From: Nitrospinota bacterium
GTDB lineage: Bacteria; UBA8248
DNA: 13,104 bases
Reading direction: 5' to 3'
Assembly (NCBI GenBank): GCA_029937135.1
Contig: JAPYQX010000047.1
Location: forward strand, 1-13,104
Part shown: positions 7,200 through 13,104 of the stretch, in pieces
Position numbering within the stretch: position 1 is the stretch's first letter
Layout: each line of letters starts with the position of its first letter
Made by a program: the position numbers and the translations under genes
Notes under the pieces: model-generated
The model's database searches: none
Told to the model about the DNA's origin: nothing
The model's input: the letters and a program-made list of their open reading frames with translations, nothing else

Positions 7200-7935
7200 G
7201 GTCGCAATTTGAAAGGCCGCTAATCAGGCGATTCCGTCTTGGGAAATTCTCGGGTCTTGGAGGGTAATTCCAGGACAGTTCTGATATGACGGCCCCCTGC
7301 CTGACGATGCTGTTCCTGAGTTCTTCTTGCCCGGAAGGGTAGTTGATGTTCAGGCCGCATCCAAGCACGGCTAAAGTGCGGCCACCCGCTTCTAAAGCCG
7401 CTTGATGAGATTCCGTGTCTATCCCCCGAGCCAGACCGCTTACAATGGTGATACCCCGTTCGGCAAGCGCTCTCGCCAAGGTTTGTGCCGCACGTCGGCC
7501 ATATGGTGAAGGGGTTCGCATCCCGACAATGGCTACACCCAGAGAGTCGCGCTCCTGTATTTCGCCTTTTACGAAGATCGCGCCGGGAGGAGCGTATATA
7601 TTTTTCAAAAGTTCGGGGTATTTTTCATCACTTCGAGTGAGGATTTGCACTTCGTTTTTTTCGGCTTCGGTACGAATTTTATGCGCAAGGTCAATCGGGG
7701 TTTCATGCTTTAGAGCCTCGGCTGCTTTTTTGCCGGCAATGCGCGCCAATGCTTCGTTGGGCGCTCGAAGCGCCTCTATCGGGTCATCATAGGTTTCTAT
7801 CAATCGGTGGAGGCGCTCAGGCGTCATGCCCGGAAGGGTTTGAAGTACCAGCCATGAGTCGGATAATTCCGGAATTCCCTGGCCCCAGGAACTGATCTTT
7901 TCGGCAATTCGTTGCATTTTAATCCCATGAATCAT
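7141..7935 (-). CDS. dprA: DprA/Smf, 5' part (helical N-domain and most of the Rossmann domain), ending in a frameshift
   Basis: DprA binds incoming single-stranded DNA and loads RecA during transformation and recombination. Residues 20-75 look like the SAM/HhH-type N-domain (LPGMTPERLHRLIETY). The DNA-binding Rossmann fold begins near residue 105 (YPELLKNIYAPPGAIFVKG). It includes VGMRTPSPYG (137-146), IVSGLARGIDTESHQAAL (164-181), LGCGLNINYP and ENFPRRNRLISGLS (to residue 242). The last 22 residues (NCDRGRRGGSEKR onward) are out of frame and end at TGA 7141. Usual DprA proteins continue with a VVVEAA-type strand here, which is found one frame over. The GSR/GTR motif of the fold reads GMR, which is unusual. 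The start is ATG 7935 or ATG 7917; neither has a strong Shine-Dalgarno. Confidence 0.92.
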   Translation of the reverse strand: MIHGIKMQRIAEKISSWGQGIPELSDSWLVLQTLPGMTPERLHRLIETYDDPIEALRAPNEALARIAGKKAAEALKHETPIDLAHKIRTEAEKNEVQILTRSDEKYPELLKNIYAPPGAIFVKGEIQERDSLGVAIVGMRTPSPYGRRAAQTLARALAERGITIVSGLARGIDTESHQAALEAGGRTLAVLGCGLNINYPSGQEELRNSIVRQGAVISELSWNYPPRPENFPRRNRLISGLSNCDRGRRGGSEKRSSCDRASRT

Positions 7936-7997
7936 TTGTAATTAATGCCTGCCTTTTAGTATTGCAACCATATAAAAAGCAATCTGCCTGCCATCTG

Positions 7998-8025
7998 ATA
8001 CCACGGGAGATGCTTGGTATGTCAA
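7998..8025 (-). promoter_or_regulatory. Possible promoter for the dprA operon, with an overlapping inverted repeat
   Basis: On the minus strand there is a perfect -35 hexamer TTGACA (8025-8020) between the cpoB terminator and dprA. The best -10 candidates, 16-18 bases on, are poor (TGGTAT, GTATCA), though a TG precedes the TATCAG sequence. An inverted repeat ATACCA-N11-TGGTAT (7998-8003, 8015-8020) occupies the spacer and could be an operator. The position just after a terminator supports a promoter somewhere in this 225-nt spacer. The exact call is weak. Confidence 0.35.
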
Positions 8026-8041
8026 GGGGAAAAATCTCAAT

Positions 8042-8554
8042 TTAACCGGCAAGGGTGGGCGGCGGGCTAAAAAAAAGAGGCCTGAAAAGCTCCAGACCCG
8101 ATAAAATATAAGAAATGGAGAAGGTTACCTGCGTTTTTCTAAACCGGCGCGGTAGAGAGATCAAAGCATTTTTTTGAGTTTTTTCGAAAAGTCTGTGTTT
8201 GGGATAATTTTCGATAAGTTTTTCATATTCCAGGGCGGCACGTCTCGGATCTTTCATCCGAAGGTAAGTTAGCCCTCTTTTGTAATAGGCATCGGGAACT
8301 TTTCGGCTTTTGGGATATCGTTTAACGACTTTATTGAACTCTTCGAGGGAAGCGGGATATTCCCTCAAGTCGTAATAGCTCTCACCGAGCCAGTATTGTG
8401 CATTTCCCGCGAGTTTGCTTTTTGGGAAACGTGCGAGGAAATCCCGGAAATGCAAAATAGCCTCCTCACTCCTCCTCGCGCGAATAGCTCTGTAGGCTAT
8501 GTTGTATGCCTCTTGGGATGCAGGGCTTTCCCATCGGGAAGAGAAATTTTCCTT
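8042..8554 (-). CDS. CpoB/YbgF-like TPR protein, C-terminal part in a shifted frame
   Basis: This frame is open from just after a TAA at 8555. It begins NFSSRWESPASQEAYNIAYR and then carries about three tetratricopeptide repeats. The landmarks are AYNIAYRAIRARRSEEAILH, FPKSKLAGNAQYWLGESYYD and YPKSRKVPDAYYKRGLTYL, followed by a repeat ending LIENYPKH. This is the standard C-terminal half of CpoB/YbgF proteins. The only ATG (8455) falls inside the first repeat, so the segment is the continuation of the preceding fragment, not a separate gene. After KHRLFEK the reading becomes non-TPR and runs to 8042 through a terminator. Dropping one A from the A6 (8179-8184) or A7 (8169-8175) run gives KLKKML or KTQKML and then TGA at 8161, a natural end. 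Confidence 0.8.
   Translation of the reverse strand, partial: KENFSSRWESPASQEAYNIAYRAIRARRSEEAILHFRDFLARFPKSKLAGNAQYWLGESYYDLREYPASLEEFNKVVKRYPKSRKVPDAYYKRGLTYLRMKDPRRAALEYEKLIENYPKHRLFEKTQKNALISLPRRFRKTQVTFSISYILSGLELFRPLFFSPPPTLAG
8069..8099 (-). terminator. Rho-independent terminator after the cpoB-like gene
   Basis: In the minus-strand transcript a stem GGGUCUG / CAGGCCU (with two G-U pairs) closes an 8-nt loop and is followed by UCUUUUUUUU. It lies about 60 nt beyond the TGA at 8161 that would naturally end the cpoB-like gene. It separates the radical SAM-rng-cpoB unit from the dprA-hslU unit. The frameshifted reading of the cpoB gene runs through this hairpin to 8042, which argues that the extended C-terminus is an artefact of the frameshift. 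Confidence 0.75.
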
Positions 8555-8988
8555 TTATTCTGTTTATTTCGGATGGCCTCCCGGGGTTGCGTAGTCCGGA
8601 TTTTCGGAATCGGTTTCGCGGATGACTTGCGAACCATGCGCCTACGGGAAGGAAGTATTGTCCTGGGTGGTTTTTGTTTGGAAAGGGGAGGTGAAGGAGA
8701 ATTTTTTAGGCCACGCCCGATATTATCCAACCGCGCTTCAAGGCCGTTTTGCTGTTTGGTAAGTTCGCGGACAAGTTGCCCCAAAGTGCTGATTTTATTT
8801 TCAAACTCCGATAGACGGACTTCCAGGCGGGCGCTTTGCTCTTGAGCACTTACTAACTGCCTGCTGAGTACCGACTCGGGTGGTTGTTCGGCGGCGAAGA
8901 CTTCATTTTCCGTCTTTTGAGGGCTGGAAGCGCAGGCGCTCAAGGCAACACAAAGAAATGCCAACATTAATTTGTTCCGCTTTCTCAC
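8497..8988 (-). CDS. CpoB/YbgF-like lipoprotein, N-terminal part (signal, coiled coil, linker)
   Basis: This is the N-terminal half of a CpoB/YbgF-type envelope protein. From GTG 8988 it reads as a lipoprotein signal: basic n-region VRKRNK, hydrophobic LMLAFLCVA, and lipobox LSAC with Cys19 followed by Ala-Ser-Ser, which would fit outer-membrane sorting. Residues about 35-95 form a predicted coiled coil (LVSAQEQSARLEVRLSEFEN, LGQLVRELTKQQNGLEARLD). A basic Pro/Lys/Arg linker follows and ends at TAG 8497. GAGG lies three bases before this GTG. The frame also opens at a GTG at 9048, but that would bury the signal peptide. The TPR half continues in another frame, so one base is missing between 8499 and 8555. 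The repaired gene (8161-8988) would give about 275 aa. Classical CpoB is periplasmic and linked to tol-pal; neither tol nor pal is adjacent here. Confidence 0.78.
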   Translation of the reverse strand: MRKRNKLMLAFLCVALSACASSPQKTENEVFAAEQPPESVLSRQLVSAQEQSARLEVRLSEFENKISTLGQLVRELTKQQNGLEARLDNIGRGLKNSPSPPLSKQKPPRTILPSRRRMVRKSSAKPIPKIRTTQPREAIRNKQNKRKISLPDGKALHPKRHTT

Positions 8989-9058
8989 GAACCTCAATAT
9001 ATATGATGCGGATGTAAAATAGCGGGCGGACTCAGGGGAATAATACACGAAAAGCCTA

Positions 9059-10639
9059 TCAAAGAGCGATGACCTCGAATCCCTCGATATGAAGCTCGGG
9101 GTCGGCCTTGATCACCAGTTGAATATTTAAATGACTTTCTAGTTGCTCAACGTGCGGGCGCTCCTCCTCAAGTAAGCGGTCGGCCACTTCGGGGTGAACG
9201 TTTATCATTATCTTCTGGCTGTTTTGATGATGAACGCACGCTCTCCGGATTTCACGGAGTGCTTCGTAGCTCACGGTTGCCGTGCTCTTGACTCTTCCCC
9301 GGCCCTCGCAGTAAGGACATGAACCCGTAAGAGCATGTTCAAGACTTTCCCTGACACGCTTTCGTGTCATCTCCACCAATCCAAGCTCGCTGATTTTCGA
9401 TATTTTTGTTCTGGAGCGGTCCTTGGATAATTCTTCCTTGAAGGCATTGAATATTTTTTCTCGGCTTTGCTCCCGCTCCATATCGATATAGTCAACGATA
9501 ATGATGCCGCCGATGTCGCGCAGTCTGAGCTGAGCAACGACTTCACGAACAGCTTCAAGGTTGGTTTGAGTAATCGTTTCCTCGGGAGATCGCTTGCCGA
9601 CAAATCGCCCCGTGTTGACATCGATTGTGGTCAATGCCTCGGTTTGATCGATTACAATGTATCCCCCGCTTTTTAGCCACACACGCTGGCCTAGTGCCCG
9701 TTCGATTTCCAGTTCAACACCGTAATAATCGAAAATAGGCTCCTTGCGTATGTAGTGTTGCAGTTTCGGAACGAGGTGAGGGTAGTAGGCGGTCAAAAAG
9801 TCACGGCACCGCACATATTCGATTTCGGAATCGATAATCATTCGCTCGACCGATGAACCGAAGAGGTCTCTCACTACGCGTTGAATAAGCGTTAGGTTCG
9901 TGTGAACCAATGCCGGCGCGGAGGTGTCGTTATGGTGGTTGAAAATACCTTCCCACAACGCATGAAGGAACATCATATTCGCTTCGATGTCTTCAACGGC
10001 CATGCCTTCGCTTGCTGTCCTAACGATATATCCCGCGCCGGGCTCCCGGTATTGGTGGACTAGCTTTTTAAGGCGTTTGCGCTCTACTTCGTCCTCGATT
10101 CTTCGGCTGATCCCGATTTGATTGATAGTGGGCATATAAACGACGTATCTGCCCGGAAGGGTAATGTAACTGGTCAAGCGGGAACCCTTGGTGCCAAGAG
10201 GCTCCTTGCTAATTTGAACGAGAACTTCTTGACCGTCCTTGAGAAGTTCTTCAATGCTTTTCGGGCTTTCACCGCGCCAATTGCGCCGGCTCCAACCATT
10301 AGGCCGGGCATACCCGTTTCCTTCGTCATCATCCGTGGACTGGTCAAAGTCGAGGTCTTCATCCTCTTCAAATTGCTCGGATGCGAATTTCCTGTAATTT
10401 TCAATTGATTCAATAGTGTCAACGTCACTGACATGGAGAAACCCCGCTTTCTCCAAGCCAATATCGACGAAGGCTGCCTGCATGCCAGGCAGCACTTTTG
10501 TCACGCGGCCTTTGTAGATATTTCCGACAATACCCTGTTCGCCTTCCCGTTCGGAGTACAACTCCGCGGCTACGCCATTTTCATTGAGCGCTATTCGGGT
10601 TTCAAATGGTTCCGCGTTAACAATGATTTCAATTGACAT
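9059..10639 (-). CDS. rng: Ribonuclease G (RNase E/G family)
   Basis: Single-strand-specific endoribonuclease acting in rRNA maturation and mRNA turnover. It is 526 aa, longer than E. coli RNase G (489). The N-terminal S1 domain (GIVGNIYKGRVTKVLPGMQA to VLVQISKEPLGTKG) is split by an insertion at about 86-128 that is strongly acidic, then Arg/Gly-rich. The catalytic domain shows Asp340 (TTIDVNTGRFVGKR) and Asp383 (GGIIIVDYIDM), the two metal-binding aspartates. The Zn-link motif CPYC is at 441-444, followed by EGRGRVKS. The protein ends soon after the small domain, without the long RNase E scaffold, so RNase G is the better name. The ATG at 10639 lies 11 nt inside the radical SAM gene, suggesting coupled translation. 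The next gene follows after 10-70 nt. Confidence 0.95.
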   Translation of the reverse strand: MSIEIIVNAEPFETRIALNENGVAAELYSEREGEQGIVGNIYKGRVTKVLPGMQAAFVDIGLEKAGFLHVSDVDTIESIENYRKFASEQFEEDEDLDFDQSTDDDEGNGYARPNGWSRRNWRGESPKSIEELLKDGQEVLVQISKEPLGTKGSRLTSYITLPGRYVVYMPTINQIGISRRIEDEVERKRLKKLVHQYREPGAGYIVRTASEGMAVEDIEANMMFLHALWEGIFNHHNDTSAPALVHTNLTLIQRVVRDLFGSSVERMIIDSEIEYVRCRDFLTAYYPHLVPKLQHYIRKEPIFDYYGVELEIERALGQRVWLKSGGYIVIDQTEALTTIDVNTGRFVGKRSPEETITQTNLEAVREVVAQLRLRDIGGIIIVDYIDMEREQSREKIFNAFKEELSKDRSRTKISKISELGLVEMTRKRVRESLEHALTGSCPYCEGRGRVKSTATVSYEALREIRRACVHHQNSQKIMINVHPEVADRLLEEERPHVEQLESHLNIQLVIKADPELHIEGFEVIAL

Positions 10640-13103
10640 TTTCCATCGCTCGGGTTTCCCTCGCTTTCCTTTTTATTCCGATTTTGCGAATTCGAGCCCT
10701 AAGGCAATCTTCGCGGGATAGGCCAATACAAGTTGTCAGGATATCGAAAACCTTCGGTTTTGTTCCCTCTTTGTTAAGGAGCGTAAGATACAATCGTAAG
10801 TCCGGGTCCTCTTCGGCTCCTGGTGTTTTCGTGTTCGCCCAAAATTCCAGAATCGCTGAACGGGCGTCGAAATAAATGGTTTTTCCTTTTCTGATTCGCA
10901 TTATTTCAATGGTGCCCGCCGCCAGGGTTCGATCAATAGCATTTTCGATTTCTTCTTTGAAGTCCGGGTTCGAGAATTTCCCGGGCAAATTAATCTCATA
11001 GGTCGTTGTGGCGACAGAATTCGCCGCCGAGATGAAGCCAGGATCAAGCCTCCATGCCGCCCAAGGGCGAAGTCCTTCCGGCAGGGCCCCCTGAATTTTT
11101 CGGAATACTTCGAGAATCTTGAATTTTCCGTCAATCTCGAGGAAGGGAATATCGACCAGCTCCAGGCGGCTTTCCACCCCAACTGGAATGGGAGGAGAGA
11201 AAACTATCTTGGGGTGGGGATTGAAGCCCCGTGTATGCTCCACACGAAGACCCGCACGCTGAATCGCACGCGAGAAAGTACGGAGAAGTTCGAGATGGCT
11301 TAAAAATCGCATATCGCCCATTTTTTCATAAATAAAACGGAAGCGGCTCACGGGGACATCTGGTTGGGCCGCGGCCATGGCTGGATTGTCACCGGAGGCG
11401 TCCTCGAAGCCAATGGGTACCGGACCGGTATTTTGGCGGACGCCCCGGCGGCTCTTTTGACGGGTTCGATCTTGGGATTTGGCATTCGATTTTTGCGATT
11501 TCATTATGGACAATTCGACCGGTTCATAACCGGCGCCATAGTCGATACCCGGCACACGGTTTTCGGCGAGGGGCAGGGCCTTTTCGTAATGGTATTTCAC
11601 CCCTTTGTATTTATCTAAAATTCCGCACTGCCCGCAGGATTCATACCGGCAATCGCCCACGGTAATTTCGCGGAGCGAGCGATTCCATTCAGCCAACTGA
11701 TAATCCTTGGTGACGCCGCAGTCGAGGTGATCCCAGGGCAGGGGTTCGTCAACGGGAATATCCCTGTAGGCATACCATTCGGGGTCGATGCCATTCACTT
11801 CAAAAGCTTCCATCCACTTTTCAAAATCGAAGAACTCTCTCCATCCGTCGAATTTACACCCCAAATCCACGGCTGTCTCGATAACGCTGGCCAAGCGGCG
11901 ATCCCCCTTGGAAAGGATTGCCTCGAAATAGCTATTTTTTGGCTCGGACCAGCGGAGATGAATACGCCGGTCTTTCACACGTTCACGGATAAAATTCAAC
12001 TTTTCCCTGATGGTTTCTTGTCGGTCCTGAGGAAACCACTGGAAAGGCGTGTGCGGTTTCGGGACAAAAGTCGAAAGACTGATGTTGATAAAGCGGAATT
12101 TCTCTCCAGTATTATGGTTCTGCATATTGGCGCATTTATGAAGCATATTCACCAATTGCCGGAGATCTTCAAAAGTCTCGGTCGGCAGGCCCAGCATGAA
12201 ATAAAATTTCACGCCGGGCCAACCCGCATCGAGAATATCCTGGAGGTTGCGTTTCAAATCCGCTTCGGTGAGCACTTTGTTGATCACGTTGCGGAGCCGT
12301 TCGCTTCCGGCTTCGGGAACAAGGGTAAAGCCAGTTCTGCGAACGCGGGCGATCTCGGCAAGCAATTCCGGGTCCATGGCGCCGACACGCAGGGAAGGAA
12401 GCGAAATAGAGGTGTTGAGCGGGGCGAGACGCTCCATCATCCGCGGAACGAGGCCTTTGAGCGGTTGATAGTCGGCGATGCACAAGGAGGAAAGGCTGAT
12501 TTCCTCATAGCCGGTGTTCCGAAGAGACTCCTCGGCAAGGGACATGACTTCGGATGGGTCCCGGTCGCGAACGGGCCGGTAGACCATGCCGGCATGACAA
12601 AAGCGGCAACCCCTGGTGCATCCCCGCTGGACTTCCAGCGTCACCCGGTCGTGAACTATCTGGGTGTAGGGAATAATGGGTTTTGTCGGGTGGGGGGAGT
12701 GATTTAGGTCCTCGAGAAGACGCGAGAGAACGCGCTTCTTTTCACCCGAAATATGTTTAATTTCAATGAGTTGGCCCGTTTTTCCGTATTCGGGCTCGAA
12801 GTGGGAGGGGATATACATCCCGGGAATATCACCGAGACGCTCTAAAAGTGCTCCGCGCGTCTCTCCCGAGGAGCGCCATTTTTCGTGGACATCGATAATT
12901 TCCGGAAAAATTTCCTCACCGTCACCAAGCGCGACGGCGTCGAAAAACGGAGCCATCGGCTCGATATTGAAAACGACCGGACCACCGGCGACGACGAGCG
13001 GATCGTTTCGGCTCCGTTGGGCCGAACGCCTGGGAATACGGGCAAGGTCGAGGAGGTGGATGACGTTGCTGGCCGAGAGTTCGTAGAGAAGCGAAATCCC
13101 AAG
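10629..13103 (-). CDS. B12-binding-type radical SAM protein fused to DUF2344 (TIGR03960/TIGR03936-like), 5' end cut
   Basis: About 824 residues are in the window; the start lies beyond 13104. The first in-window residues (LGISLLYELSASNVIHLLDL ... VVAGGPVVFNIEPMAPFFDAVALGDGEE) are the end of the cobalamin-binding-like domain. An internal ATG at 12956 follows this conserved stretch and is not the start. The radical SAM motif CTRGCRFC (CX3CX2C) is at 12597-12620, binding the [4Fe-4S] cluster that cleaves S-adenosylmethionine. A further CX4CX2C cluster (CRYESCGQC) is at 11625-11651. After a Lys/Ser/Gln-rich linker (about 11355-11510) comes DUF2344 (VSRFRFIYEKMGDMRFLSH to the end). The substrate is unknown. 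Adjacency to RNase G is recurrent for this family and suggests an RNA- or ribosome-related role, which is inference. Confidence 0.92.
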   Translation of the reverse strand, partial: LGISLLYELSASNVIHLLDLARIPRRSAQRSRNDPLVVAGGPVVFNIEPMAPFFDAVALGDGEEIFPEIIDVHEKWRSSGETRGALLERLGDIPGMYIPSHFEPEYGKTGQLIEIKHISGEKKRVLSRLLEDLNHSPHPTKPIIPYTQIVHDRVTLEVQRGCTRGCRFCHAGMVYRPVRDRDPSEVMSLAEESLRNTGYEEISLSSLCIADYQPLKGLVPRMMERLAPLNTSISLPSLRVGAMDPELLAEIARVRRTGFTLVPEAGSERLRNVINKVLTEADLKRNLQDILDAGWPGVKFYFMLGLPTETFEDLRQLVNMLHKCANMQNHNTGEKFRFINISLSTFVPKPHTPFQWFPQDRQETIREKLNFIRERVKDRRIHLRWSEPKNSYFEAILSKGDRRLASVIETAVDLGCKFDGWREFFDFEKWMEAFEVNGIDPEWYAYRDIPVDEPLPWDHLDCGVTKDYQLAEWNRSLREITVGDCRYESCGQCGILDKYKGVKYHYEKALPLAENRVPGIDYGAGYEPVELSIMKSQKSNAKSQDRTRQKSRRGVRQNTGPVPIGFEDASGDNPAMAAAQPDVPVSRFRFIYEKMGDMRFLSHLELLRTFSRAIQRAGLRVEHTRGFNPHPKIVFSPPIPVGVESRLELVDIPFLEIDGKFKILEVFRKIQGALPEGLRPWAAWRLDPGFISAANSVATTTYEINLPGKFSNPDFKEEIENAIDRTLAAGTIEIMRIRKGKTIYFDARSAILEFWANTKTPGAEEDPDLRLYLTLLNKEGTKPKVFDILTTCIGLSREDCLRARIRKIGIKRKARETRAMENVN

Positions 13104-13104
13104 A

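Noticed and set aside
7200..7226. Programmed +1 frameshifting in dprA
   Set aside because: No known slippery motif or stimulatory structure is visible, and two further one-base disruptions nearby make sequence error or decay more likely.
11727..12707. 326-codon open frame on the plus strand opposite the radical SAM gene
   Set aside because: Antisense shadow of a conserved coding region; the opposite frame holds the catalytic CX3CX2C and conserved blocks, and this one has no motif or ribosome binding site I can support.
12842..13102. Minus-strand frame overlapping the 5' end of the radical SAM gene
   Set aside because: Ser/Arg-rich translation in an alternative frame; the true frame continues to the window edge with VVAGGPVVFNIEP, which matches the family.
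1..13104. CRISPR arrays, tRNA or rRNA genes, insertion sequences, defence islands
   Set aside because: I saw no regularly spaced direct repeats, no cloverleaf-like or rRNA sequence, no transposase motifs and no defence-gene signatures in any frame.

Overview
All genes in this window lie on the minus strand, so transcription runs from position 13104 towards 1. The genes are bacterial housekeeping genes with single-copy character and base composition near half GC by eye. A lipoprotein with a CpoB/YbgF-type coiled coil plus TPR architecture points to a Gram-negative envelope. The gene order (dprA, smg/DUF494, topA, trmFO, xerC, hslV, hslU, with a B12-type radical SAM/DUF2344 gene next to RNase G) resembles what I recall from deltaproteobacterial and Nitrospinota-like lineages. 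I cannot place the organism more precisely from sequence alone.

Layout in transcription order. Unit 1 (13103 to about 8069) holds a 5'-truncated radical SAM protein fused to DUF2344, then RNase G, overlapping by 11 nt, then a lipoprotein of CpoB/YbgF type whose reading frame is broken. It ends at a good intrinsic terminator (8069-8099). A 225-nt spacer (7936-8160), the longest non-coding stretch, holds that terminator and a possible promoter. Unit 2 (7935 to beyond position 1) holds dprA (frameshifted), smg, topA, trmFO, xerC, hslV and hslU (cut by the window edge). Its members are tightly packed, overlapping or separated by at most about 85 nt, so they probably form one operon.

The genes serve nucleic-acid and protein maintenance: RNA processing (RNase G), DNA uptake and recombination (DprA), supercoil relaxation (TopA), tRNA m5U54 methylation (TrmFO), chromosome dimer resolution (XerC) and ATP-dependent proteolysis (HslVU).

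I found no new defence, mobile, CRISPR or biosynthetic system. The most notable signal is three single-base disruptions within about 1.4 kb: one in dprA and two in the cpoB-like gene. At least two fall in or beside A/T runs, and each is repaired by changing one base. This is either local sequence error or recent decay of two neighbouring genes. Other points are an N-terminal histone-like basic tail on TopA, possible TTG starts in three consecutive genes, and a second cysteine cluster in the radical SAM protein.
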